Shown here piece by piece: positions 1 to 9,331 of a DNA stretch of 64,000 nucleotides. The notes below the pieces were generated by a model. That model was given only the letters and a program-made list of their open reading frames with translations. It had not been told where the DNA came from and made no database searches. Every line of letters begins with the position of its first letter. The first letter of the stretch is position 1. Both the position numbers and the translations under genes were made by a program. Source of the DNA: CAWJKP01 sp963843465 (GTDB lineage Bacteria > Planctomycetota > Planctomycetia > Pirellulales > Thermoguttaceae); the NCBI GenBank assembly GCA_963843465.1, contig CAWJKP010000005.1, positions 248,001 through 312,000 on the forward strand, in the 5' to 3' direction.

Positions 1-1
1 G

Positions 2-1243
2 GTCTTCACCACCCATACCCCCGTGCCCGCCGGCCACGATCGCTTCGACACCGGCCTGATCGAGGAGCATCTCGGCCCGCTGCGCGACGAGTTGGGGATC
101 TCGCTGGAGCAACTCATGGGCCTGGGTCGGGTCGAGCCCAAGAACGAGCATGAGACCTTTTGCATGACCGTGCTGGGACTGAAGCTCTCCCGCCGGGCCA
201 ACGCCGTCAGCAGCCTGCACGGCCACGTCACGCGGCGGATGTGGGCCCACCTCTGGCCCTGGCGGGTCGAGGAGGAGATCCCCATCGGCCACATCACCAA
301 CGGCGTCCACGTGGCAAGCTGGCTGGCCGGCCAGATGCAGTTCCTCTACGACCGGCACTTCCCCGCCGACTGGTACGAGCGGGTGGGCGAGTTCGACGTC
401 TGGCAGTCGATCTTCAACGTCGACCTGGGCGAGCTCTGGGAAACGCACCACGCCCTGAAAAACCTGCTCTTGGCCTTCGTCCGCCGCCGCGTCAGCCGCC
501 AGTGCCGCCGCCGCGGCGAAAGCGACGAGGTCGTGGAAGCCGCCCGCAACATGCTCGATCCCAACATCCTCACCATCGGCTTCGCCCGGCGATTCGCCAC
601 CTACAAGCGGGCGGACCTGATCCTCAGCGACCTCGACCGCCTCGACAAGATCGTCAACCATCCGCAGCGCCCGCTGCAGATCATCTACGCCGGCAAGGCC
701 CATCCGGCCGACGAGCCGGGCAAACGCTTGATCAGGCGGATCGCCAATCTCCGCTTCGACCACCGCTTCGCCCACCGCATCACCTTCATCGAGGATTACG
801 ACATCAACGTCTGCCGGCACCTGGTCCAGGGCGTCGACGTCTGGCTCAACAATCCTCGCCGGCCCCTGGAGGCCTCCGGCACCAGCGGCCAGAAAGCGGT
901 GCTCAACGGCGCGCTGAACCTCTCGATCCTCGACGGCTGGTGGGCGGAAGCCTACGACGGCAACAACGGTTTCGCCATCAGCAAGGGCACCAGCCACGTC
1001 AACGAGCAGATCACCGACGCCCGCGACGCCCAGTCGCTTTACGAAGTCCTGGAGAAACAAGTCGTCCCGCTCTACTACGACCGCGACATCGACGGCCTGC
1101 CGCGGCTCTGGATCAAGCGGATGATGAACTCCATCAGCTCGCTGGCCTGGCGGTTCAGCGCCCACCGCATGGTGGCCGACTACGTCAAGCTGGCCTACCT
1201 GCCCGCGGCCGGCGGCACCAGCAGCGACATGAGCTTGCACTAG
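2..1243 (+). CDS. glgP: alpha-glucan phosphorylase (GT35), C-terminal part
   Basis: The gene enters from the left edge already in frame and ends at the TAG at 1241-1243. Phosphorylases of this family release glucose-1-phosphate from alpha-1,4-glucans such as glycogen, using pyridoxal phosphate. The visible part begins at the FTTHTPVPAGHDRF active-site segment and contains the PLP lysine context EASGTSGQKAVLNGALN (Lys codon 893-895) and LDGWWAEAYDG, both typical of the bacterial long-form alpha-glucan phosphorylases. The N-terminal half lies outside the window. A 24-bp-arm hairpin follows the stop codon directly. Confidence 0.93.
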   Translation, partial: VFTTHTPVPAGHDRFDTGLIEEHLGPLRDELGISLEQLMGLGRVEPKNEHETFCMTVLGLKLSRRANAVSSLHGHVTRRMWAHLWPWRVEEEIPIGHITNGVHVASWLAGQMQFLYDRHFPADWYERVGEFDVWQSIFNVDLGELWETHHALKNLLLAFVRRRVSRQCRRRGESDEVVEAARNMLDPNILTIGFARRFATYKRADLILSDLDRLDKIVNHPQRPLQIIYAGKAHPADEPGKRLIRRIANLRFDHRFAHRITFIEDYDINVCRHLVQGVDVWLNNPRRPLEASGTSGQKAVLNGALNLSILDGWWAEAYDGNNGFAISKGTSHVNEQITDARDAQSLYEVLEKQVVPLYYDRDIDGLPRLWIKRMMNSISSLAWRFSAHRMVADYVKLAYLPAAGGTSSDMSLH

Positions 1244-1247
1244 AGTC

Positions 1248-1305
1248 TTGTGGTGCAGGCGTCCCGCCTGCCCGGCAAAATGCAGGCGGGACGCCTGCAC
1301 CACAA
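1248..1305. repeat. palindromic repeat, family P4
   Basis: Two perfect 24-bp arms (TTGTGGTGCAGGCGTCCC...) around a 10-base loop form a strong hairpin between glgP and the thioesterase gene. The same sequence recurs at 32052-32109 and, rearranged, at 57357-57398. It could also act as a transcription stop, but no T-run follows it. Confidence 0.9.
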
Positions 1306-1322
1306 TAGAGCTAAGGGCTTAT

Positions 1323-1736
1323 ATGCCTCAGGTCTATGAGCACCGCCACACGGTCCGGGAGGACGAGATCGACGGCCAAGGCCACGCCAACAACGTGGCC
1401 TACGTGCAGTGGATGCAGGACGCCGCCGTGGCCCACTCGGCCGCCCAGGGCTGGCCCGGCGAGCGTTACGTCGAGGCGGGCTTCGGCTGGGTCGTCCGCC
1501 GGCATTGCATCGAATACCTCCAGCCGGCGTTGGCCGGCGATCAGCTCACCGTCCGCACCTGGGTGGCCACCATGCAGAAGGTGATGTCGCTGCGCCGCTA
1601 CCACTTCGTCCGTGCCGGCGATCAGGCCCTGCTGGCCACGGCCGAGACGATGTGGGCCTTCCTCGACTACGCTACGGCTCGGCCCGCGCGGATCCTCCCC
1701 GAAGTCGCCGCCGCCTTCACCGTGGTGGCCGATTAG
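1323..1736 (+). CDS. acyl-CoA thioesterase, 4HBT hotdog family
   Basis: A 137-residue hotdog-fold protein of the 4-hydroxybenzoyl-CoA thioesterase (YbgC/FadM-like) type, expected to hydrolyse acyl-CoA or acyl-ACP thioesters in the cytoplasm. The signature is at the N-terminus: EIDGQGHANNVAYVQWMQDA, where the D/H/N-containing segment is the usual active-site region. The substrate cannot be told from sequence. An upstream in-frame start at 1248 would translate the palindromic repeat; the ATG at 1323 gives the usual family N-terminus and length, so it is preferred. Confidence 0.85.
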   Translation: MPQVYEHRHTVREDEIDGQGHANNVAYVQWMQDAAVAHSAAQGWPGERYVEAGFGWVVRRHCIEYLQPALAGDQLTVRTWVATMQKVMSLRRYHFVRAGDQALLATAETMWAFLDYATARPARILPEVAAAFTVVAD

Positions 1737-1748
1737 ATTTTGGATATC

Positions 1749-2339
1749 ATGAAGATCCTCGCCATCCTCGCTCATCAGCATCCGGGAAGCTTCTGTCACG
1801 CCATCGCCGAAACGGCGGTCGAAGAGTTGAAAGCCGCCGGGCATACGGTGGTCTATCACGACCTCTATGCCGAGCGGTTCGACGCCATCCTTCCGCACGA
1901 GGAGATCCCCAAGGGCTCGCCGGTGGATCCGATCGTGGCCCGGCACTGTGACGAGCTGAAGGCGGCGGACGGCTACCTGATCGTGCACCCCAACTGGTGG
2001 GCCATGCCCCCGGCGATCCTCAAGGGCTGGGTCGACCGCGTGCTCCGCCAGGGAGTGGCCTACGAGTTCGGCCCCGGCGGGGTCGTCGAGTTGTTGCCGG
2101 GAAGAAAAGCCGTGGTCTTCACCACGTCCAACACGCCTCGCGACGTGGAGTTGTCGCTCTTCGGCGACCCCCTGGAGAACCTCTGGCGGAACTGCATCTT
2201 CGGCTTCGTCGGGGTGAAGGACTTCTATCGCCGCAACTTCGAGCCGGTGATCCTCAGCACGCCCGAGAACCGCGGCGGGTGGCTGGAAGACGTTCGCCGC
2301 ACGATCCGCCAACGATTCCCCGCATCCGCGAAGAAGTAG
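1749..2339 (+). CDS. NAD(P)H:quinone oxidoreductase-like flavoprotein
   Basis: A 196-residue flavodoxin-like fold protein of the KefF/MdaB/YheR group, which transfers two electrons from NAD(P)H to quinones or other acceptors through FMN. Visible are the N-terminal MKILAILAHQHPGSFCHAIAE segment (phosphate-binding loop of FMN), the HPNWWAMPPAILKGWVDRV segment typical of this family, and a C-terminal GVKDFYRR region. It starts 12 bases after the thioesterase stop and may be co-transcribed. The TAG stop at 2337-2339 is the first part of a palindromic repeat (family P3). Confidence 0.85.
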   Translation: MKILAILAHQHPGSFCHAIAETAVEELKAAGHTVVYHDLYAERFDAILPHEEIPKGSPVDPIVARHCDELKAADGYLIVHPNWWAMPPAILKGWVDRVLRQGVAYEFGPGGVVELLPGRKAVVFTTSNTPRDVELSLFGDPLENLWRNCIFGFVGVKDFYRRNFEPVILSTPENRGGWLEDVRRTIRQRFPASAKK

Positions 2340-2499
2340 CAGGCACACGGCGTGCGCCTGGATTATTCACGGCCAGGACGACCGCCGGGCAGACTGCGCG
2401 ATCGTAACCCGAAGCGTAAGCGAGGCCAACTCCTTTAGCCGCCCTCGCTTACGCTTCGGGTTACGATGGGGCCGTGAATAATCCGGGCGTGCGCGCTAC
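2336..2499. repeat. nested palindromic repeats (P3-like outer, P2 inner)
   Basis: An outer inverted repeat (GGATTATTCACGGCC at 2360-2374 against its complement at 2470-2484, with GTAGC ends) encloses a second hairpin of family P2 (GTAACCCGAAGCGTAAGCGA at about 2404 and its complement ending at 2465). One element therefore appears to have landed inside another. Confidence 0.8.
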
Positions 2500-2509
2500 T
2501 TTCAGGTCC

Positions 2510-2857
2510 TTACATCACCTCGGCGACCGCCGCCGCTTCAACCGGCCCGGCGGGCTCGGCTTCCGGCCGCAATTGCACCAGGAAGCTCAGCAGCCCGACC
2601 GCCAACTGTTGGCCCGGCCGAACCACCGCCGCGCCGCGGATGCGACTTCCGTCGACGAACGTCCCGTGGACCGAATCCAGATCTTCGACCACCAGCGCGT
2701 CATGGACGCGCGTGATGCGGCAATGTTCGCGGCTGATCGAGCTATGTTCGATCCGCACGTCGGCCTCCGGGCCGTGGCCGATGACGGCAGGCAGTCTGCG
2801 GAGGGTGGTCTCGCAGACTGGGCCCTGGAAATCCAAACTGATAAGAGCAACCGTCAT
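2510..2857 (-). CDS. FHA-domain protein
   Basis: A 115-residue protein that is essentially one forkhead-associated domain, a phosphothreonine-binding module. The family pattern is clear: AVIGHGPEADVRIEHSSISREHCRI, then VVEDLDSVHGTFVDGSRI, which contain the GR/S-R-H/N-G motif residues (GH, SISREH, SVHGTFVDG). It probably docks a Ser/Thr-kinase substrate. It stands alone between divergent repeat-rich gaps, with an AAGGGAG ribosome site upstream of the ATG. Confidence 0.88.
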   Translation of the reverse strand: MTVALISLDFQGPVCETTLRRLPAVIGHGPEADVRIEHSSISREHCRITRVHDALVVEDLDSVHGTFVDGSRIRGAAVVRPGQQLAVGLLSFLVQLRPEAEPAGPVEAAAVAEVM

Positions 2858-3179
2858 CGCGGGTCTCCCTTCGGCTGTACGCGGCGGTCATCGAAACGTC
2901 CACCGCGACCCTCCTGGAGCAGCGGACACCAAGGGGCATGGCGCCCATGCCCTCGCCGTGCAGTTCCGTGCCGGCTATTGGAATCCTATCAAGCGAAACT
3001 GCGAGCAAAATCGGGAATTGGCCGGGCAGTCATGTGGGAGATTTACCTATCTGCCGGTGATTTACCCGCACGACAGCGCCGAATGTAGGCCTCATCGTGG
3101 CGAAGGAAAGTGATCGAGGACAACCGGGCGACATGGGGTGTTGTGCAGACGCAAAACGGAATTAGCTCTCGGGTTTTTA
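2858..3179. other. gene-free spacer
   Basis: No credible gene was seen here. The stretch holds the upstream region of the FHA gene and runs into the large palindrome that follows. Confidence 0.5.
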
Positions 3180-3540
3180 GGTCTTACGCAGATCCTGGGA
3201 TGGTGAAAAGTTCGGGCTCTGTACCGAAGTGACGTTTCCGATTTCTGTTCGTCCTTGGACTGCCCCCGCTGGGCTTGCCCCAGCGGAGCAAAGGATTGGC
3301 CACTAGAACGTGGCCTCGAAACCCCTTCGCGTTTTCCGCTGCCGCCGCCCGGCCTGGGCCGGGCGGCGGCAGCGGAAAACGCCCAACGCGGCAGAACGGC
3401 GGCCCAGTAGTGGCCAATCCTACGCTCCGCTGGGGCAAGCCCAGCGGGGGCGACCGTGAAGCGGAACACAACTGGTAACCGCAATCCTGACAAAAGCGGA
3501 ACGTTTTCACCTCTCCACGCAGATCCCGTAAGACCTCTTG
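3180..3540. repeat. large nested palindrome
   Basis: The inner hairpin has arms at about 3256-3360 and 3361-3465 (GCCCCCGCTGGGCTTGCCCC and its complement at the ends, CGCCGCCCGGCC at the centre). An outer, weaker inverted repeat surrounds it (AGGTCTTACG...GGTGAAAA at about 3179-3210 against the complement at about 3505-3537). All reading frames across it look like shadows of the repeat. Confidence 0.8.
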
Positions 3541-3565
3541 TTCCGCCCCATCCTTAGTGTAGAAT
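3538..3565 (+). promoter_or_regulatory. candidate sigma70-type promoter of the NAD cluster
   Basis: TTGTTC (3538-3543), a 16-base spacer, and TAGAAT (3560-3565) lie about 30 bases before the pncB ATG. The match is close to the bacterial housekeeping consensus and is unusual in such GC-rich DNA. It was read by eye only. Confidence 0.45.
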
Positions 3566-3574
3566 AAACACCAA
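3554..3574. promoter_or_regulatory. candidate operator overlapping the -10 box (NrtR-type?)
   Basis: TTAGTGT-N7-ACACCAA is a 21-bp inverted repeat with one mismatch between 7-bp half-sites. It covers the TAGAAT box in front of pncB. A Nudix/HTH regulator of the NrtR type is encoded two genes downstream, and NrtR is known to bind palindromes of about this size before NAD genes. The link is inference. Confidence 0.35.
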
Positions 3575-3593
3575 GAACCCCGTGAGGCCGTCG

Positions 3594-5060
<1,467 letters not shown>

Positions 5061-5064
<4 letters not shown>

Positions 5065-7259
5065 CGCGCATCCGGGTCGGGGCGGCGGTGCTCAACCAGA
5101 CGCCCCTGGACTGGCCGGGCAACCAAGCGCGGATCCTTGACGCCCTCCAGGCCGCCCGCGCCGAAGGCGTCCGCCTGCTCTGCCTGCCGGAGCTTTGCCT
5201 CACCGGCTACGGTTGCGAGGACCAGTTCCATTCGGCCGGGCTCCAGGAAGAGGCCCTCCGCGTGTTGCGGGCCGTGGTGCCCAAGACCAAGGAGATGATC
5301 GTCTGCCTGGGCCTGCCCCTGCTGCACCGCAGCGCCCTGTTCGACGTGGCCTGCATGGCCGTCGACGGCCGCATCGCCGGGTTCGTCGCCAAACGCTACC
5401 TGGCCGGCGAGGGCCTGCACTACGAGCCCCGCTGGTTCAAGCCCTGGCCGGTGGACTTCCGCGACACGATCCTGCTGGACGGGCAGGAGTACCCGATCGG
5501 CGACCTGGTCTTCGACTGCGGCGGCGTGAAGATCGGCTTCGAGATCTGCGAGGAGGCCTGGGTCGCCAAGCGGCCCGGCGGCGACCTCTCGCTCCAGGGC
5601 ATCGACGTGATCCTCAACCCCAGCGCCAGCCACTTCGCCTTCGGCAAGTACGAAACCCGCAAGCGGTTTGTGATCGAGGGCTCGCGGGCCTTCAGCGTGA
5701 ACTACCTCTATGCCAACCTGCTGGGCAACGAGGCGGGGCGAATCATCTACGACGGCGGCGCGCTGGTGGCCGCGATGGGCAAGCTGCTGGCGGCCGGCCC
5801 GCGATTCTCCTACCAGCCGATGCGTCTGACCACGGCGGTGATCGACGTGCAGGCGACGCGGATGAACCGCGCCCGCACGGGCAGCTTTCAGCCCGACCTG
5901 ACCCACCAGCCGCACAACGAGATCTTCTGCCCCTTCAGCTACCCGAACATCGAGCCGGAAATCGCCGCCGTCCGGCCGGAGCCCTGGGAGCTTAGCCCGC
6001 ACCTGAAGGAGGAGGAGTTCCTGCGGGCGATCGCCCTGGCGCTGTTCGACTACCTGCGCAAGAGCCGCTCCTGGGGCTTTGTCGTGAGCCTCAGCGGCGG
6101 GGCCGACTCTTCGGCCGTCTCCTGCCTGGTCGCGCTGATGGTGGAGTTGGCCGCGGCCGATCTGGGCGCCGAGGGACTCCGCCGCGCGCTGGCCTACATC
6201 CCCTACGTGGGACGGATTGCTAATCCGTCCAGCAATGACGCCGATTCCGTAGGATGGATTGCTAATCCGTCCAGCAATGACGCCGATTCCGTAGGATGGA
6301 TTGCTAATCCGTCCAGCAATGACGCCGATTCCCCGGACGGATTAGCAATCCGTCCTACGGGAGGGTTGCAATCGAATCCCTCGCTTACGCTTCGGGTTTC
6401 TGTGGATCCCTCCGGCGACACGGCGCCGTGGGTCCGGCGCCTTTTGCACTGCGTTTACCAGGCCACCCGCAATAGCAGCCGGACCACGCGCGACGCGGCG
6501 GAGGCCGTCGCCGGGGCGATCGGGGCGGAGATGTCCTGCCTGGAGATCGACGAGCTGGTCGATCGCTACGTGGCGGGGATCGAATGCCTGCTGGGCCGCA
6601 AGCTGGCCTGGGGAACCGACGACCTGGCGATGCAGAACATCCAGGCCCGGGTGCGGGCGCCGAGCGTCTGGCTTTTGGCCAACGTGAACCACGCCTTGCT
6701 GCTATCGACCAGCAATCGTTCCGAGGCGGCCGTGGGCTACGCCACCATGGACGGCGACACGGCCGGCGGGCTGTGTCCCATCGCCGGGATCGACAAGGCC
6801 TTCCTGCGGCGCTGGCTGCGGTGGCTGCAGGTCCACGGGCCGGTGGGCCTGCACCCGATCCCCGCGCTGGCCGTGGTCAACGACCTTCCGCCCACGGCCG
6901 AGCTCCGCCCCCTGGAGACCCGGCAGACCGACGAGGACGACCTGATGCCCTATGAAGTCCTCGACGCCATCGAGCGGTCGGCGATCCGCGACAAGCAGAC
7001 GCCACTGGAGATTTTCCGCTTGATGCGGGCGCAGTTTTCCCAGTACAGCGTGGCCCAGTTGCACCTTTGGGTCGGGCGGTTCTTCACGCTCTGGTGCCGC
7101 AACCAGTGGAAGCGGGAGCGCTACGCTCCCTCCTTTCACGTCGACGATGAGAACCTCGATCCCAAGACCTGGTGCCGTTTTCCTATCCTCTCCGGAGGCT
7201 TCGAGCGCGAGCTTGAAGAGTTGCGCGTCTATGTTGAAAGGATGAAGGAGCAAGGATGA
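5061..7259 (+). CDS. nadE: glutamine-dependent NAD+ synthetase with in-frame repeat insertion
   Basis: It amidates nicotinate adenine dinucleotide to NAD+. The N-terminal nitrilase-type glutaminase domain has its Glu-Lys-Cys triad at E44 (LPELCLTG), K111 (FVAKRYL) and C163 (FEICEEAW). The C-terminal ATP-pyrophosphatase domain has the SLSGGADSS loop near residue 345 and LLSTSNRSEAAVGYATMDGD. It is 732 residues long. About 70 residues starting near 383 are encoded by intergenic-type repeats read in frame: three copies of a 14-residue unit GRIANPSSNDADSV, then GLAIRPT and SNPSLTLRVSV. They sit in a surface-loop position between the SGGADSS helix region and CVYQATRNSS. The last residues and the TGA fall in another repeat (GGATGAAGGATGAA). 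Confidence 0.93.
6207..6408. repeat. P1/P2 palindromic repeats inside nadE
   Basis: Three direct 42-bp units (6207-6248, 6249-6290, 6291-6332; each GTAGGATGGATTGCTAATCC... ) are followed by the inverted arm CCGGACGGATTAGCAATCCG (from 6333) and a half copy of family P2 (CTCGCTTACGCTTCGGGTT, about 6379-6397). Because 42 is divisible by three and no frame contains a stop, nadE stays open through the whole array. Confidence 0.92.
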
Positions 7260-7360
7260 AGGATGAAAATGGTGAGGCTCGCTGCGCTCGGCCCACCCTG
7301 CATTCCGCAGTCCATGGTTTTCCTCCTTCATCCCTCATCCCTCATCCTTCATCCTTCACT
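7240..7360. repeat. inverted GGATGAAGGATGA repeats
   Basis: The GGATGAAGGA units at the nadE 3' end pair with TCCTTCATCC units at about 7321-7357, directly before the start of the Nudix regulator. The arms enclose a short fragment resembling family P5 (GTGAGGCTCGCTGCGCTCGG). The element forms both the last nadE codons and the 5' leader of the next gene. Confidence 0.75.
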
Positions 7361-7363
7361 AAC

Positions 7364-8053
7364 ATGCCCTACACCTACGACTACCCCCGGCCGGCGTTGA
7401 CGGTGGATTGCGTGGTCTTCGGGCTGGAAGGCGAGGACCTCAAGGTGCTGCTGATCCAGCGCGACAACGAACCCTTTGCCGGTTGTTGGGCACTGCCCGG
7501 GGGATTCGTCGACGAAGGCGAGGCGCCGGAGCATGCCGCCCGGCGCGAGCTTTGCGAAGAGACCGGACTGATCGACATCTTCCTGGAACAGCTCTATACC
7601 TTCGGCGAGCCGGGCCGCGACCCGCGGGGCTGGACCGTCTCCGTGGCCTATTACGCCCTGGTCAACCGGGCCGACCACCAGGCCCGGGCCGACGACGACG
7701 CCCGCAAGGTCGACTGGTTCCCCGTCCGCAAGCCGCCTCCTTTGGCCTTCGATCACGACCAGATCCTGGAGGCGGCCTGGCAGCGATTGCGGGGCAAGGT
7801 CTGCTACCAGCCGATCGGCTTCGAGCTCTTGCCGCGGAAGTTCACGCTCTCCGAGCTTCAGCGGCTCTACGAGACGGTGCTGGGCAAGCGGCTGGACAAG
7901 CGGAACTTCCGCCGCCGCGTGTTGCAAACGGGCGTGCTGGAGGAGACGGCCCAAACCGAGCGCGACGTGGCCCACCGCGCGGCCCGCCTCTACCGCTTCA
8001 ACAAGTCCAAGTACCAGCGGCTGGCCCGGCGGGGATTCCATTTCGAGATCTGA
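7364..8053 (+). CDS. Nudix/winged-helix NAD regulator, NrtR-like
   Basis: A 229-residue protein with an N-terminal Nudix domain (about 1-145) and a C-terminal winged-helix-like domain (about 150-229, LLPRKFTLSELQRLYETVLG ... KRNFRRRVLQTGVLEE). This architecture is that of NrtR, which represses NAD genes and responds to ADP-ribose or related nucleotides. The Nudix box at 47-69 matches GX5EX7REUXEEXGU at every position, so hydrolase activity may be kept, unlike in some NrtR members. The position between nadE and pncA supports a role in NAD homeostasis. The ATG at 7364 is chosen because the upstream in-frame start (7256) lies within the repeat. Confidence 0.87.
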   Translation: MPYTYDYPRPALTVDCVVFGLEGEDLKVLLIQRDNEPFAGCWALPGGFVDEGEAPEHAARRELCEETGLIDIFLEQLYTFGEPGRDPRGWTVSVAYYALVNRADHQARADDDARKVDWFPVRKPPPLAFDHDQILEAAWQRLRGKVCYQPIGFELLPRKFTLSELQRLYETVLGKRLDKRNFRRRVLQTGVLEETAQTERDVAHRAARLYRFNKSKYQRLARRGFHFEI

Positions 8054-8079
8054 AGGAAGCGTGTGCCGCGGGCCGGAAA

Positions 8080-8138
8080 GTACGTCAGGCTTTCGAGCCT
8101 GACAGCGCAGGAAGGTCAGGCTGGAAAGCCTGACGTAC
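8080..8138. repeat. palindromic repeat GTACGTCAGGCTTT
   Basis: GTACGTCAGGCTTTCGAGCC at 8080 pairs with its complement ending at 8138, with two further GTCAGGCT-type half units inside. It lies between the regulator and pncA. Confidence 0.8.
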
Positions 8139-8153
8139 GTGAGGCGGCCGACG

Positions 8154-8789
8154 ATGAACGAGCACGCGAGCCCTAACGCCCTGATCATCATCGACGTGCA
8201 GATCGACTTCTGCCCGGGAGGCGCCTTGCCCGTACCCGACGGCGACCGCATCATCCCGCTGGTGAACCGGCTTCAGCCCTGCTTCGACCTGGTGGTGGCC
8301 ACGCAGGATTGGCATCCGGCCGACCATCGCAGCTTCGCCGCCAATCATCCCGGCCGCCGGGTGGGCGATCAGGTTACGCTCGCCGGCCTGCCGCAGATCC
8401 TCTGGCCGGTGCATTGCGTGCAACACATGATCGGCGCCGATTTCCATCCCGACCTCGATCGCCGGCGGATCAGTCAGGTGATCCGCAAGGGACTGGACCG
8501 CAACATCGACAGCTACAGCGGCTTCTTCGACAACGGCCATCGCCGGGCGACGGCCCTGGAGGAGTACCTGCGGCTCCAAGGCGTCGGCGACCTCTATCTC
8601 TGCGGGCTGGCCACCGACTACTGTGTGAAGTACACGGCCCTGGACGCCGTCGAGCTCGGCTTCCGCGTTTTTCTCATCGAGGACGCCTGCCGCGGCGTGG
8701 ACCTTCACCCCGGCGACGCCGCCCGCGCTATCGACCAGATGCGTGCCGCGGGCGTGAAGGTCGTCCGCTCGGCGGAAATCCTCCAGTAG
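8154..8789 (+). CDS. pncA: nicotinamidase
   Basis: It deamidates nicotinamide to nicotinate and so feeds pncB. The 211-residue protein belongs to the cysteine-hydrolase superfamily and has the catalytic Asp in IIIDVQIDFCPGGALPV (D14), the metal site in ATQDWHPADH, a Lys in IRKGLDRNIDSYSGFFDN, and the nucleophile in GLATDYCVKYTALDA. All expected catalytic residues are present. The ATG at 8154 avoids translating the upstream hairpin. The TAG stop (8787-8789) is the first three bases of a P3 palindrome. Together with pncB, nadE and the Nudix regulator it completes a four-gene NAD salvage cluster. Confidence 0.93.
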   Translation: MNEHASPNALIIIDVQIDFCPGGALPVPDGDRIIPLVNRLQPCFDLVVATQDWHPADHRSFAANHPGRRVGDQVTLAGLPQILWPVHCVQHMIGADFHPDLDRRRISQVIRKGLDRNIDSYSGFFDNGHRRATALEEYLRLQGVGDLYLCGLATDYCVKYTALDAVELGFRVFLIEDACRGVDLHPGDAARAIDQMRAAGVKVVRSAEILQ

Positions 8790-8841
8790 CAGGCACACGC
8801 CGTGTGCCGTCCAGAGCGGCACACGGCGTGTGCCTACTACC
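8786..8841. repeat. palindromic repeat, family P3
   Basis: GTAGCAGGCACACGCCGTGT and its complement form a hairpin that begins with the pncA stop codon. It lies between the convergent pncA and STAS genes and could help end transcription from both sides. Confidence 0.85.
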
Positions 8842-8883
8842 TTGGAAGGCGATAGTAACTGCTTTGTCGGCCCTTAGTGCCGT

Positions 8884-9258
8884 TCAGCCTTCCGGCGGGT
8901 TCTCGGCGAACGCCGCCAGGCCCTTGTCCTCCGTTTCCACGATCTCCAATATCGTGTCGATCTTCGTGATGGCGAAGACCTCGCGAACGTCGGGACAGAT
9001 CGCGCACAGTTTCAACTTGCCCTGCTTCTTCTCCAGGCGTTTCTTCAGGCCCAGCAGTTTGCTCAGAAAGGTACTAGACAAGTAATCGACGCCGGCGAAG
9101 TCCAGCAGCAGGTGCCGCCAGTCCGGTTCCGCCGCCAAGGCGTACAACTCCTTCCCCACCTTGACAATCGCCAGGTCGTCAATCAACTTGCTTTCTTTGA
9201 AACGCACGACGACTACCTCATCGCGCCTGCTGATCTCAAGATACTGATAGTCGGGCAT
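8884..9258 (-). CDS. STAS-domain protein (anti-sigma factor antagonist-like)
   Basis: A 124-residue single STAS domain, the fold of SpoIIAA/RsbV, which relays phosphorylation-dependent signals in partner-switching systems. Seen are the beta1 strand EVVVVRFKESKLID, the helix region HLLLDFAGVDYLSSTFLSKLLGLKKRL, where the phosphorylatable Ser/Thr normally lies (here SST), and KLKLCAICPDVREVFAITKID. No kinase or sigma partner is adjacent. Translation is taken from the ATG at 9258; the longer upstream frame overlaps the divergent reductase gene. Confidence 0.85.
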   Translation of the reverse strand: MPDYQYLEISRRDEVVVVRFKESKLIDDLAIVKVGKELYALAAEPDWRHLLLDFAGVDYLSSTFLSKLLGLKKRLEKKQGKLKLCAICPDVREVFAITKIDTILEIVETEDKGLAAFAENPPEG

Positions 9259-9331
9259 GGAGTCCTGCCTACCGGGGGTAAGAAGAGGGTGATTGTACAC
9301 CAGTTTCAATAACCTGGGGAGGTCCTCCACG

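Noticed and set aside
7256..7363. N-terminal extension of the Nudix regulator
   Set aside because: The extension is translated repeat DNA with no family similarity; the ATG at 7364 starts the conserved domain.
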